The position numbers and the translations under genes were made by a program. Below are positions 18,707 through 29,300 of a stretch of DNA of 64,000 nt, piece by piece (the first letter of the stretch is position 1; each line of letters starts with the position of its first letter). The notes beneath the pieces were generated by a model. That model saw only the letters and a list, made by a program, of their open reading frames with translations. It made no database searches and was not told the DNA's origin. This DNA comes from Sterolibacterium sp. (GTDB taxonomy: Bacteria > Pseudomonadota > Gammaproteobacteria > Burkholderiales > Rhodocyclaceae), in assembly GCA_028713555.1 (NCBI GenBank), contig JAQTOA010000004.1, forward strand, positions 1-64,000, given 5' to 3'.

Positions 18707-20041
18707 ATGACGAAATCTAATACCATAGGCATGATTTCTCTAGGTTGCCCGAAAGCCTCCGTCGATGCGGAGCAGATCCTGACGCGCCTGCGCGGCGAAG
18801 GTTACGCGATTTCCGGCGCTTACCAAGGCGCCGATCTGGTGGTGGTGAATACCTGTGGCTTCATCGACGCTGCGGTTGAGGAATCTCTCGAAGCGATCGG
18901 CGAGGCGTTGGCCGAGAATGGCAGAGTGATCGTCACCGGTTGCTTGGGCGCCAAGGCCGAGATGATCATGCAAGCGCATCCCAGGGTGCTTGCCGTCACT
19001 GGCCCACACGCGACCCAGGAGGTGATGGCGGCGGTGCGCCGCCATTTGCCACCGCAGCCATTTGACGAAACCGTCAGTCCCTTTGTCGATCTGCCGCCGC
19101 AAGGCATACGCCTGACGCCGCCGCATTATGCCTATCTGAAAATTTCCGAGGGCTGCAACCATCGGTGTACTTTCTGCATCATCCCGAGCCTGCGCGGTGA
19201 TCTCGTCAGCCAACCAATCGGCGAGGTGCTGCATGAGGCCGAAATTCTCGTCGCCGCCGGGGTCAAGGAGCTGCTGGTGATTTCGCAGGACACCAGCGCC
19301 TATGGGGTCGACGTCAAATATCGCACGGGATTCTGGGGAGGGCGGCCGCTCAAGACCAGGCTGTACGAACTCTGCCAAGCCTTGGGTGAACTCGGTATCT
19401 GGGTGCGCTTGCACTACGTCTATCCCTATCCGAACGTGGATGACCTGATTCCGCTGATGGCCGAAGGCAAGATTCTGCCTTATCTTGACGTGCCGTTTCA
19501 GCATGCCAGCCCGCGCATTCTGAGGCTTATGCAACGGCCTGCCAGCAGCGAGAACAATCTTGAGCGCATCAAGGCCTGGCGGGCCGTCTGCCCCGAGATC
19601 ACGATCCGCAGCACGTTCATCACGGGTTTCCCCGGTGAGACCGAAGCTGAATTCGAAGAACTCTTGTCTTTCCTTGAAGAGGCACAACTCGACCGGGTCG
19701 GCGCCTTTGCCTATTCGCCGGTTGCCGGTGCGGCAGCGAATGCCTTGCCCGGAGCCTTACCTGAAGAAATCAGGGAAGAACGCCGCCAACAATTGATGGA
19801 ATTCCAGGAGGACATCAGCACCCTGCGGCTCGAAGCAAAAATCGACCGTACCATCCAGGTGCTGGTCGACGAAGTTGACGATGAAGGCGCGGTCGCCCGA
19901 AGTCAGGGCGATGCGCCGGAGATCGATGGTCTGGTCTATATCACCGATGGGCAGGATCTTGAGGTCGGCGATTTTGCCGAGGTGATGGTTACCGATTGCG
20001 ACGTGCATGACCTGTATGCCGTCCTGCAGCCTCGAATATGA
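18707..20041 (+). CDS. rimO: ribosomal protein S12 methylthiotransferase
   Basis: Methylthiolates the conserved aspartate of ribosomal protein S12. The 444 residues hold three domains: an N-terminal UPF0004 domain with its three Fe-S cysteines ([28 protein letters not shown]), a radical SAM domain with [13 protein letters not shown], and a C-terminal TRAM domain. The S12-type SLGCPK distinguishes it from MiaB. Its SAM chemistry produces 5'-deoxyadenosine. Confidence 0.97.
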   Translation: MTKSNTIGMISLGCPKASVDAEQILTRLRGEGYAISGAYQGADLVVVNTCGFIDAAVEESLEAIGEALAENGRVIVTGCLGAKAEMIMQAHPRVLAVTGPHATQEVMAAVRRHLPPQPFDETVSPFVDLPPQGIRLTPPHYAYLKISEGCNHRCTFCIIPSLRGDLVSQPIGEVLHEAEILVAAGVKELLVISQDTSAYGVDVKYRTGFWGGRPLKTRLYELCQALGELGIWVRLHYVYPYPNVDDLIPLMAEGKILPYLDVPFQHASPRILRLMQRPASSENNLERIKAWRAVCPEITIRSTFITGFPGETEAEFEELLSFLEEAQLDRVGAFAYSPVAGAAANALPGALPEEIREERRQQLMEFQEDISTLRLEAKIDRTIQVLVDEVDDEGAVARSQGDAPEIDGLVYITDGQDLEVGDFAEVMVTDCDVHDLYAVLQPRI

Positions 20042-20913
20042 TCAAGCGCAAAGCCATCCTGGGAATTGCCTTGGGCAGCGGTTCCGCCCGCGGCTGGGCG
20101 CACATCGGCGTGCTACGCGCACTGGAGGCGCAGGGCGTAGCGCCGGACATCGTTTGCGGATGTTCCATCGGCGCCTTTGTCGGCGCCGCCTACGTGAATG
20201 GCGATCTCGACAAGCTCGAAGCATGGGTCAGCAAGCTCAACTGGAAGGATGTCGTCGGCCTGCTCGATGTCAGCTTCAACGGCGGCCTGATCAAAGGTGA
20301 GAAGCTCATCAGTTTTTTTTCCGGGCACTTTGTCGATCACGGGTTTTCCGACCTTGCCAAGCCGTTTGCCTGCGTCGCTACCGACCTCGCAAACGGCCGT
20401 GAGATCTGGTTGCGCGAAGGCAGCGTCGCTGCCGCTGTGCGCGCCTCGATTGCCATGCCCGGGCTGTTTTCTCCGGTATTGCACGATGGCCGCCTGTTGG
20501 TCGATGGCGCCTTGGTCAACCCGGTGCCGGTCTCGCTGTGCCGCGCATTGGGGGCGGACGTGGTCCTCGCCGTCAGTCTTGGCTCCGAGCGCAACGGCTA
20601 CTCGCGCCGGGATTCCGCTGCCGCGAAGCCGGAAAATTGGGCGCAACGCCTGCTGAACGGCATCGGCAAGGGCGCACAGGAAGGCGAACAAGCGCTGCCC
20701 TCGCTGTTGGAAGTACTGAACGGCAGTTTGAATATCATGCAGACCCGCATCGCCCGCAGCCGCCTGGCCGGCGAGCCGGCCGAAGTGGTTTTGTCGCCGC
20801 GTCTGAGGCAACTTGGCCTGATGGATTACCATCGCGGCCCTGAGGCCATTGCCGAAGGCTTTGCAGAAGTCGAGCGGATGTGGCCGGCGATCCTTAACGC
20901 GCTGGAGAGTTGA
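20038..20913 (+). CDS. patatin-like phospholipase (RssA-like)
   Basis: A 291-residue lipid acyl hydrolase candidate with the oxyanion-hole sequence [13 protein letters not shown], nucleophile motif GCSIG, and the dyad Asp in [10 protein letters not shown]. It resembles E. coli RssA, whose role is unclear. Its ATG overlaps the rimO stop by 4 bases (ATGA). Confidence 0.9.
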   Translation: MIKRKAILGIALGSGSARGWAHIGVLRALEAQGVAPDIVCGCSIGAFVGAAYVNGDLDKLEAWVSKLNWKDVVGLLDVSFNGGLIKGEKLISFFSGHFVDHGFSDLAKPFACVATDLANGREIWLREGSVAAAVRASIAMPGLFSPVLHDGRLLVDGALVNPVPVSLCRALGADVVLAVSLGSERNGYSRRDSAAAKPENWAQRLLNGIGKGAQEGEQALPSLLEVLNGSLNIMQTRIARSRLAGEPAEVVLSPRLRQLGLMDYHRGPEAIAEGFAEVERMWPAILNALES

Positions 20914-20916
20914 GGC

Positions 20917-22347
20917 GTGCGCAATCTGAATTCCATGCTTGCGGACATCGTCGGCGCTCCCTATGTGCTGACCGATGCCACCGCCATGGCGCCTTTTCTC
21001 ACCGATTGGCGCGGCCGCTATACCGGCAACGCATTGTGCGTGCTGCGGCCGGGCTGCACCGATGAAGTGGCGCGCAGCGTCGCTGCTTGTGCTGCGGCTG
21101 GCGTTGCCATCGTCGCGCAGGGCGGCAATACAGGCTTGGTGGGGGGCGCCACGCCTTGCACGCCCGCAGGTCGCCCGCCTAGCGAAGTGGTGATGAGCTT
21201 GGGCCGCATGAATCGCATCCGCGCCATTGACCTCGACAATAACACGATCACCGTTGAAGCTGGCTGCATACTGCAGCAAGTGCAGGAAGCGGCTGATGAA
21301 ACTGGCCGGCTGTTTCCGCTGTCGCTCGCTGCGGAAGGATCGGCCACGATCGGCGGCAACTTGTCGACCAATGCCGGTGGTGTCCAGGTATTGCGCTATG
21401 GCAACATGCGCGACCTGACACTGGGCCTGGAAGTGGTTCTTGCCGATGGCCGCATCTGGGATGGTCTGCGCGGCTTGCGCAAGGACAACACCGGCTATGA
21501 TCTCAAGCATCTGTTCATCGGCGCCGAAGGCACGCTCGGACTGATTACCGCAGCGGTACTCAAACTTTATCCATTGCCACGTGCACGCGCCACAGCCTGG
21601 CTGGCGGTGTCCGATCCGGCCACCGCCGTGGCCTTGCTCGGGAACTTGCGCGAGAGCTGTGGCGAGCGTATCAGTGCTTTCGAAATTGTTGGCCGTCCGG
21701 CGCTGGAACTGGTGCTCAAGCACATTCCCAATGCGCGCAATCCGCTGGCAGAAGTTCATGACTGGCAAGTATTGCTGGAACTTAGCGACGTGCTCCCGAG
21801 CCCGGATGCGACCGCGAAACTGGGGGTCATGCTGGAAATGGCTCTGGACCCGGAAATCAGCAGCGGCCGAGTGCAGGATGCCGTGCTCGCGCAGAGCAAG
21901 GGCCAGGCTGGAGAACTATGGAGGCTGCGCGAATGCATAGCCGAGGCCGAAAAGATCGAGGGCATCAGCATCAAGCACGATGTGTCTGTTCCCATTTCGC
22001 ATATTGCCGAATTCATCGGGCGTGTCGATGCGGCGCTTCAAAACACTTTTCCTGGCCTGCGCATCGTCTGCTTCGGTCATCTGGGCGATGGCAATTTGCA
22101 CTACAACCTGTCTAAACCCTCCATGCCGGGAAATGAGTCATTTATCACCGAGCAGGGCATCGTAAACCGCTTGGTGCATGATCTGGTGCATGAACTCGGC
22201 GGCAGTATCTCCGCGGAGCACGGACTCGGGCAATTGAAGCGCTCTGAAATACTCCGCTACAAGAGCGCTGTCGAAATGAATATGATGCGCGCCGTCAAAT
22301 TCGCGCTCGATCCCTTGGGCTTGATGAACCCGGGCAAGCTGCTTTGA
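20917..22347 (+). CDS. FAD-linked D-2-hydroxyacid dehydrogenase
   Basis: A 476-residue flavoprotein of the GlcD/D-2-hydroxyglutarate dehydrogenase type: a PCMH FAD-binding domain with VAQGGNTGLVGGA and GGNLSTNAGG, then a C-terminal oxidase domain with HLGDGNLHYNL and SAEHGLGQLKR. Likely substrates are D-2-hydroxyglutarate or D-lactate, with electrons going to quinone or an electron-transfer flavoprotein. It begins with GTG 3 bases after the patatin-like gene. Confidence 0.87.
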   Translation: MRNLNSMLADIVGAPYVLTDATAMAPFLTDWRGRYTGNALCVLRPGCTDEVARSVAACAAAGVAIVAQGGNTGLVGGATPCTPAGRPPSEVVMSLGRMNRIRAIDLDNNTITVEAGCILQQVQEAADETGRLFPLSLAAEGSATIGGNLSTNAGGVQVLRYGNMRDLTLGLEVVLADGRIWDGLRGLRKDNTGYDLKHLFIGAEGTLGLITAAVLKLYPLPRARATAWLAVSDPATAVALLGNLRESCGERISAFEIVGRPALELVLKHIPNARNPLAEVHDWQVLLELSDVLPSPDATAKLGVMLEMALDPEISSGRVQDAVLAQSKGQAGELWRLRECIAEAEKIEGISIKHDVSVPISHIAEFIGRVDAALQNTFPGLRIVCFGHLGDGNLHYNLSKPSMPGNESFITEQGIVNRLVHDLVHELGGSISAEHGLGQLKRSEILRYKSAVEMNMMRAVKFALDPLGLMNPGKLL

Positions 22348-22364
22348 ACGGGACAATTTTCTGC

Positions 22365-22393
22365 TTTACACCGATTTCGGCCTTACGTATAAT
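22365..22393 (+). promoter_or_regulatory. sigma-70 promoter of tRNA-Ala
   Basis: TTTACA at 22365-22370, a 17-base spacer, and a perfect TATAAT at 22388-22393, followed by the GC-rich discriminator GCGCGCT typical of stable-RNA promoters under stringent control. The tRNA starts 15 bases later. Confidence 0.85.
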
Positions 22394-22407
22394 GCGCGCT
22401 CTCTTGT

Positions 22408-22483
<76 letters not shown>

Positions 22484-22594
22484 TTTAACCCTTTTAGTTC
22501 CGTATTTAGCCAACTCGTTCCGGTTGGCCGCTTGTTCTTGCTGCGGCCATTCGTGTCCGCTTAACCGTTACTCGAATCTCCCTGCTGCCAAGTC

Positions 22595-24088
22595 ATGAAG
22601 CGCGAGGAGATGTTGGCACGCGTCCGCGAGCGTAGCTCGATCTGGGACTTCCTGGTCATTGGCGGCGGCGCCACGGGACTGGGTATTGCCGTCGATGCCG
22701 CGTCGCGCGGCCACTCGGTACTGCTGGTCGAGCGCGACGATTTCGCCAAGGGTACATCGAGTCGCTCGACCAAGCTGATCCATGGTGGCGTGCGCTACCT
22801 GCAGCAGGGCAACGTCGCGCTTGTCATCGAGGCGCTGAAAGAGCGCGGCCGCCTGCGCCGCAACGCGCCACACCTGGTCCATGACCTTGCCTTCGTTGTG
22901 CCGAGCTATGCCTGGTGGGAGTCGCCGTTCTACGGCATTGGCCTCAAACTCTATGACCTGCTGGCCGGAGAATACGGCTTTGGCGCCTCAAGCCATCTCG
23001 ATATCGAACAAGTCATCGCCGCCATTCCGAACATCGAGACTAAAGGCTTGCTTGGCGGTTCGCGTTACTTCGACGGCCAGTTCGACGACGCTCGTCTCGC
23101 CATCGCCTTGGCGCAGACCGCAGCGGAACAGGGTGCGACTCTCATCAATTATTGTGGTGCGGTCGCGCTGCGCAAACAGGGCGGACAGGTTCGCGGCGCC
23201 ATGCTGCGCGATGCCGAGTCCGGCGAGGAATTCGAGGTTGCGGCCCGCGTCGTCGTCAATGCGGCCGGGCCTTTCTGCGACGAAGTGCGCCGCCTCGATG
23301 ATCTGCTGGCGCAGCCGCTGATCGTGCCAAGCCGGGGGACCCACTTGGTACTGCCGCACGACTTCCTGCCGGGGGATGTGGCGATCATGGTGCCGCACAC
23401 CGATGACGACCGCGTGATATTCGTTATCCCCTGGCAAGGCCGCGTCCTCGTTGGCACCACTGACATTGCGGTGCTGCAGGCGACGACGGAACCCATACCA
23501 CAGGTCGAAGAAATCGAATTCCTGCTCGCCACCGCCAACCGCTATCTCGCCCGCGACGCAACACCGCAGGACATACTTGCCGTGTTTGCCGGCATTCGTC
23601 CGCTGGTTTCCAGGGTGGGGACAGTAACAGCCTCGTTGTCGCGCGAGCATGTGCTGCTGATTGATCCGGTATCGGGGTTGCTTACCGTGGCAGGCGGTAA
23701 GTGGACTACCTACCGGCGCATGGCTGAGGATGCGGTAAATGTCGCGCAGACGCTCGGCAACCTGCCGGAAAAGTCCTGCCGGACAGAAAACCTGGCCATT
23801 GTCGCCGCCGGTGAATCGGCACCCTCGGCGCCGCTACATCCCGTCCTGCCGATTACTCCCAACCAAGTACTGCGCGCCTGCCGTGAGGAGATGGCGCGCC
23901 GGGTAGAAGATGTCCTCGCACGCCGCAGCCGCTGTCTGCTGCTCGATGCCGCCGCCGCCATTGCTGTCGCCCCGCAGGTTGCGCGCCTGATGGCTGCGGA
24001 ACTCGGACGTGATGAAAGCTGGGAGCGGCGCGAAGTTATCGACTTCACGGCGCTGGCTGCCGGCTACGGTGTGACTGGCGTGAGTTGA
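22595..24088 (+). CDS. glpD: aerobic glycerol-3-phosphate dehydrogenase
   Basis: A membrane-associated flavoenzyme oxidising glycerol-3-phosphate to dihydroxyacetone phosphate and reducing quinone. The 497 residues match the family length. FAD motif VIGGGATGLGIAVDAASRG lies near the N-terminus, followed by KGTSSRSTKLIHGGVRYLQ and VAGGKWTTYR. The C-terminal 25 bases overlap the end of the convergent receiver protein. It stands apart from any glycerol kinase or transporter. Confidence 0.95.
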   Translation: MKREEMLARVRERSSIWDFLVIGGGATGLGIAVDAASRGHSVLLVERDDFAKGTSSRSTKLIHGGVRYLQQGNVALVIEALKERGRLRRNAPHLVHDLAFVVPSYAWWESPFYGIGLKLYDLLAGEYGFGASSHLDIEQVIAAIPNIETKGLLGGSRYFDGQFDDARLAIALAQTAAEQGATLINYCGAVALRKQGGQVRGAMLRDAESGEEFEVAARVVVNAAGPFCDEVRRLDDLLAQPLIVPSRGTHLVLPHDFLPGDVAIMVPHTDDDRVIFVIPWQGRVLVGTTDIAVLQATTEPIPQVEEIEFLLATANRYLARDATPQDILAVFAGIRPLVSRVGTVTASLSREHVLLIDPVSGLLTVAGGKWTTYRRMAEDAVNVAQTLGNLPEKSCRTENLAIVAAGESAPSAPLHPVLPITPNQVLRACREEMARRVEDVLARRSRCLLLDAAAAIAVAPQVARLMAAELGRDESWERREVIDFTALAAGYGVTGVS

Positions 24089-25197
24089 CCCAGCCGCTTA
24101 CTCAGTTCCTGCAAGGATTCATGCGTTTCTTCGCTGCGATCGAGAAGTTCCATCAGTTCTTTCATGAAACCATTGATCAGGTCGCCCAGATGCTGTTCCT
24201 GATCCTCAGTCATTCCCAGATGGACGAACGACTTGGCGAGGCTTTGATCCATCCGCATAAAAAGCTCCGAACTGGCTGCCTTGTCACGCAGATGCGACTG
24301 ATGCAGGCCTGCCGTCAAGGCATGAACACGTCCTAGCGCCCCCCGGATACCCGCCTGGCTCCGATGATTTGCCTCCTCGGTCTCCAGTGCTTTTAGGCTG
24401 GCTTCGGCGGACTCCGCAGCGATGCACAGATGATCCCGCAAGCGTCCGCAATAGTCGGGATCGTGCACCGGCATGTTGTTGACCATCAAGGTCAGCCGTT
24501 CGAAGTTATACACGCTGCGGTTGCGGAACTCGAAGATGCGCTCAAGTCCCCGGACATGGTTCAGAACGGAGGTTTCGAGCGGAAGATTGGCGCCTTGTGC
24601 GCTCAGGGTCAGCGTGCGCTGGGAAATCCTTGTCTGCACCACACCCTCAAGCCGATAGCGCTGCAGCATTTCGAGCATCCCGGCGGCAATTTCCTGTTCG
24701 TTCTCCCAGGAAATCAGCTCTCGCATGAAGCGCACGAGGATGGCATATTCGTCCATGTTGGACATCACCAGCGAAGAAAGCAGTTCGGAATCCTCCAACT
24801 GCTGTACCAGCGAATGCTTGCCTTGGGCGATTCGTTGTGCAACCTGGACTTTGCGTAGCACCTCCTCCGCCTGGAAAGGCTTGACGATGAAATCCTCACC
24901 GCCGGCATCGTAGCCTTTCAGTCGTGCATCAATGGTGTCCTGGCTCGAAACGAAAGTCACCGGAATTTGGCACAAGCCGGCATCGTCCTTGATCTGGCGG
25001 CAAAAGGTGTAGCCATCCATGCCGGGCATGCGTACATCGAGCAGGAACATGCCCGGTTTTTCCGTAGCGAGCCGGTTCATGCACTCTTCCGCGCTGCTGA
25101 ACGATTCAACCACATAGCCAGGCTCAAGAATGCTGCGAATGACGTCGAGGACCAAGGAATCGTCGTCGACCACAAATATCCTGAATGTTTCGCTCAT
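24064..25197 (-). CDS. response regulator with unrecognised helical output
   Basis: A 377-residue protein: receiver domain (about 6-122) with acidic residues Asp11-13 and phospho-acceptor Asp54 (FLLDVRMPG), then some 250 residues that look helical with no DNA-binding, GGDEF, EAL or HD domain I recognise. The ATG at 25197 has an AAGGAG site just upstream; longer in-frame starts run into the previous gene. It is the last gene of a three-gene phosphorelay, starting 1 base after the HD-GYP regulator stop. Confidence 0.85.
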   Translation of the reverse strand: MSETFRIFVVDDDSLVLDVIRSILEPGYVVESFSSAEECMNRLATEKPGMFLLDVRMPGMDGYTFCRQIKDDAGLCQIPVTFVSSQDTIDARLKGYDAGGEDFIVKPFQAEEVLRKVQVAQRIAQGKHSLVQQLEDSELLSSLVMSNMDEYAILVRFMRELISWENEQEIAAGMLEMLQRYRLEGVVQTRISQRTLTLSAQGANLPLETSVLNHVRGLERIFEFRNRSVYNFERLTLMVNNMPVHDPDYCGRLRDHLCIAAESAEASLKALETEEANHRSQAGIRGALGRVHALTAGLHQSHLRDKAASSELFMRMDQSLAKSFVHLGMTEDQEQHLGDLINGFMKELMELLDRSEETHESLQELSKRLGQLTPVTP

Positions 25198-25198
25198 G

Positions 25199-26335
25199 TC
25201 ATTCTCCTTTGTCGGTATCGTCACTGAACCTCGATGCGATATAACGGAACTCGTCGGCGTTTTCCAGAAAACAGTCGACGAGGAACGGGTCAAAATGCCC
25301 CCCGCGTCCATCGCGAATGGCGTCGACGGCGTCAGCATGGGGTAGGGCAGGTTTATAGACCCGCTTGCTGATCATGGCGTCGTAAACATCAGCCAGGGCC
25401 ATGATCCGTGCCGAGAGCGGAATTGATTCTCCCCTTAGGCCTTGCGGATAGCCGGCGCCATCCCAGCGTTCGTGGTGGGCCAGGGTAATCTCTTTGGCGA
25501 CGCCGAGAAAAGTATTTTCCGAACCCATGCTGATTTCTGCCCCGCGCAACGCATCCCGCCCAATCACGGGATGGCGCTTCATTACCTGAAACTCATCCGT
25601 GGTCAGTTTGCCTGGTTTCAGCAGGATATGGTCGGGTATCCCCACTTTGCCGATATCATGAAGCGGCGCGGATTTCCAGATCATTATCCAATGTTCCTTC
25701 GGGATGTTCTCTCGGTACGGTTGCAGCGGCGCAAGCCGCTCGGTCATGACCTGGACATAGGCTCGGGTGCGATGAATGTGGTTGCCGGTTTCATTGTCAC
25801 GCGTTTCAGCAACCGAGCCCAAGGCTAAGATGGTTAGGTCATGGCTGAGTTGCAGTTCCGTGGTGCGAGCTTGCAAGTCGGTGGTTCTGGCTTCGAGATC
25901 GCGTGTCCGTTTGCTGACCAATTGTTCAAGATGGGCGTTCTGGTCGCGCAACAGATCATGGGCTTCCCGCAAACGCAGATGCGTCTTGACGCGAGCCAGC
26001 AGGATCGGCGCCGTGACTGGTTTGCTTACAAAATCCACGGCACCGAGCTCAAGGCCGTGAGTGATGTTTTTCGCATCGGAATGGCTGGACAGGAACATCA
26101 CCGGAATCGCTTCCGTCAACGAATCCTGCTTGAGCTCTATGCAGACTTCATAGCCGTGCATGTCGGGCAGTTTGACATCGAGCAGGATAAGGTCAGGCAG
26201 GGGGTGCATGCGCGCCAGTTCCATCCCCTTCCCGCCGCTAGTGGCGATGCGTACTTGATAATGCGGTCGCAGGCAGTCCTTGAGAACGCTCAATACTGCG
26301 GGATCATCGTCGACCAGCAGAATCAGGCTTTCCAT
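25199..26335 (-). CDS. response regulator with HD-GYP phosphodiesterase
   Basis: A 378-residue protein: receiver (Asp53 in ILLDVKLPD), a coiled-coil linker (about 130-170, with DLEARTTDLQARTTELQ), and an HD-GYP domain with LHDIGKVGIPD, HHERWDGAGYP and ALADVYDAM. Such domains hydrolyse cyclic di-GMP, and the HD and GYP residues are intact, so it should be active and controlled by phosphorylation. Its start overlaps the end of the hybrid kinase gene by 13 bases. Confidence 0.93.
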   Translation of the reverse strand: MESLILLVDDDPAVLSVLKDCLRPHYQVRIATSGGKGMELARMHPLPDLILLDVKLPDMHGYEVCIELKQDSLTEAIPVMFLSSHSDAKNITHGLELGAVDFVSKPVTAPILLARVKTHLRLREAHDLLRDQNAHLEQLVSKRTRDLEARTTDLQARTTELQLSHDLTILALGSVAETRDNETGNHIHRTRAYVQVMTERLAPLQPYRENIPKEHWIMIWKSAPLHDIGKVGIPDHILLKPGKLTTDEFQVMKRHPVIGRDALRGAEISMGSENTFLGVAKEITLAHHERWDGAGYPQGLRGESIPLSARIMALADVYDAMISKRVYKPALPHADAVDAIRDGRGGHFDPFLVDCFLENADEFRYIASRFSDDTDKGE

Positions 26336-29300
26336 TGTTTGTCCCCCTGAGCCGGTTCTTGCGGATCGGCCGAAAGCAGCCTGCTGGCGGCAGCAAAGTC
26401 GAAATTGTTGGCATGAATCAAGGCTTGCTGCAATCGCGACTCCCAAGCCGTGCCCTTGAGTTCGACTAGGCAATTGGCGATGAATCTGTCGCAGTCGCTA
26501 TCGCCGGCATGCAAGCTGGCGATCAGTTGCATCACGGAGGCCGACGGCAATCCCGGCGGCAGTTGATCCGGCAGTGGGATGGCAACTGGAGGCCCACGCT
26601 CCGCATCGCCGAGAACGGTCTGAATTTCCGCGCACATGGTGGCGACATCTTGTTCCAGACGAAGCAGCAGTTCGTCCGCCGGTTCTGCGTCGTCTATCAC
26701 CGTTTCGAGTGCCGCTGCGATGGCATGCAGTTCCTTCATGCCAAGCAAGCCCATGCGTCCTTTCAGGGTATGCGCCGCAATGCTGGCAGGTTCCGTCTGC
26801 CCGAAGTTCAGTGCCTGCCGAATTTGGAGCAACGTGGCGGGCGCTTCGGCAATGAAGTCCCTCAGCCAGTGACGATAGCGTGCCGCGTCTCCCTGCAGCA
26901 GGTCCAGTCCGGCGCAGGTATCGATACCACGCAGGGACGGGAATTCATCAACCGGCAACGGGCTCTCAGCCGCAGTAGTTTGCTGGCATTGTTTGGCGTG
27001 CGGCAGCCACTTTCTCAGTACAGCGTAAAAGCTTGCTTCGTTGAAGGGTTTGCCGATATGGTCGTTCATTCCGGCTTCGCCAGTTTTCTCTATCTCATGC
27101 GTCATCGTATGTGCTGTCATGGCGACGATCGGCAACTGCGCAAGGCCATCTATCTTGCGGATCGCACGGGTCGCCGTGAGACCATCCATGATCGGCATCT
27201 GGATATCCATCAGGACCAGATCGAAGGCTTGTGTGCCGCCCAAAGGAATCTCGAATGCTTCCTGTCCATTCTCCGCCAGTTGCGGGCTGATGCCGACCGC
27301 GGCGAGCAGCCCTTGGACGACATCGCGGTTGAACGGCTGGTCATCCACCACCAGTATGCTCGCATCCTGGTACCACACCTTCGGTTGTTCCCGTTTCTCC
27401 TCTTCCACAAGAGGCAGGTCGGCTGCGTCTCCCAGTCCGAGCCAAAGCCTGGCGCGAAAGGTGGTGCCGATTCCTTCGCGGCTGGTGACGCTGATATCGC
27501 CGTCCATCATTTCCACGAGACGCCGGCTGATTGCCAATCCCAGACCGGTGCCGCCATACTTGCGGCTTACCGTGGCGTCGACTTGGGAGAAGGGTTTAAA
27601 CAGTCGGTCAAGGTCCTCGGGGCGCATGCCAACTCCGGTATCCTCAACTTCAATATCCAGGCAGACGCGGTTCTCTTCGCGAGCGTGCATACTGACTCGG
27701 ACGCTGACTCGGCCCGTCGGGGTAAACTTGATGGCGTTGCCGATCAGATTGAAAAGGATTTGTTCGAGTCGATGTTCATCGCCGAGCAGAACGTCGGGCA
27801 CCGCGTCGTCCAGTGTCCCAACCAGTTCCAGTCCCTTTTCTGCAGCGCGGTGGGTCATTACCGAATTGCCCCGCAGTATCAAGCCGCGCAGGCTGAAGGT
27901 GCGGGTTTCGAACGTCATGTGACCGGCGGCGATCTTGGAAAGGTCCAGCAGGTCGTTGATGATGCGGTTGAGGTGTTTGCCGGCGGTAGTGATCTTGTCC
28001 AGGTAGTCGCGCTGCCTGGACTCGGTGCTGATTCCCCGGGCCAGACCCGCCATGCCGATTACGGCACTCAGCGGCGTGCGCAACTCGTGGGTGATGTTGG
28101 CAAGGAACTCGTCCTTCGTTCGGTCGGCGAGCTTGGCGGCTTCGAGGGCTTCGCGCAGTTCGGCGGTACGTTGCGAAACGATATGTTCCAGCTCTAGCTG
28201 ATGCTTTTCCAGTTGCTGCTCGAGGAGCTTGCGCTTGGTGACATCTTCATGAATCGCAACGAAATTCGTGATTTCATCGGCAGTGTTGAAAATCGGCGAG
28301 ATCGACGTGTCTGCCCAGATCATATCGCCATTCTTACACTGGTTGCACAAAATACCTCGCCAGATATTGCCCTCGCGTAGGGTGCGCCAAAGTTCCTGAT
28401 GCGTTGCGCGACTGGTATATTTGGATTTCAGAATGCGTGGGGTTTGGCCGATAACTTCGTCCCGGATATAGCCGGTAATCTGCGTGAAGCCCAGGTTGAC
28501 GTACTCGATCACGCCGTCGAGGTTGGTGATAGTAATCGAGACCGGGCTTCGCTCTATGGCTTGCAGCAGCTTGGCGGATTCCTGTTCTGCTTTCCGACGT
28601 TCGGAAATGTCCGCGTAAACCCAGATGCTGCCGTCGTCCGGATGTGCCGGATCAATGGCGCAGCCACTAACCGCGCCCCAAAACAAGCTGCCGTCTTTGT
28701 GGCGCACCAGCGACTCTGCGTTGCAGGTTCCTGTTTCAGCCAGTGACTTGTAGTTACGCTCGCCGAGTCTCAGGAAGTTCTCGCGCGTGTCGCTGAGTTG
28801 CTCGGTGGATGCGCCGAGCAGTTCGCCTGGCTCGTACTTGAAAATTTCCTCAAAGCGGCGGTTGCACGAAACGATGCGCCGATGCTTCAGATAGACAATG
28901 CCGACCATCGCGTTGCTCAATATCGACTGGTTTTCCCGCAGAAGCTGACGGGTTCGTTCCTCCTCCTGCTTGAGTTCGGTGATGTCCTGGATAGTGCAGA
29001 GTATTTTCAGCGGTTGCCCTTGATCATCAAACTCCAGCCTGGCCAATGTGCGTACCCAGCGTTCAGCCTGATCGTTGTGGCGAGTGATGCGGTGAGTCTT
29101 GTCCAATGACCAATCCTTGGCAAGAAGCTTGTCGCTGAAATAGTCAGTCATCATTGCGCGGTCATCGGGATGAACCAGGGCAAGCCAACCCTCCACAGAG
29201 CGTTCGTATGCTTCGTCTATCCCGAATATCCTGTCGCATACATCAGAGCTCTTCCACAAGCCGGTGGGGAAATCCAGGACATAATTTCCCAGGCCCGCGA

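Noticed and set aside
20113..21768. 551-codon open frame on the minus strand
   Set aside because: It is antisense to the patatin-like gene and the FAD dehydrogenase. No motif supports it.
26509..28197. 562-codon open frame on the plus strand
   Set aside because: It is antisense to the hybrid kinase, which has clear HisKA, HATPase, receiver and HPt motifs.
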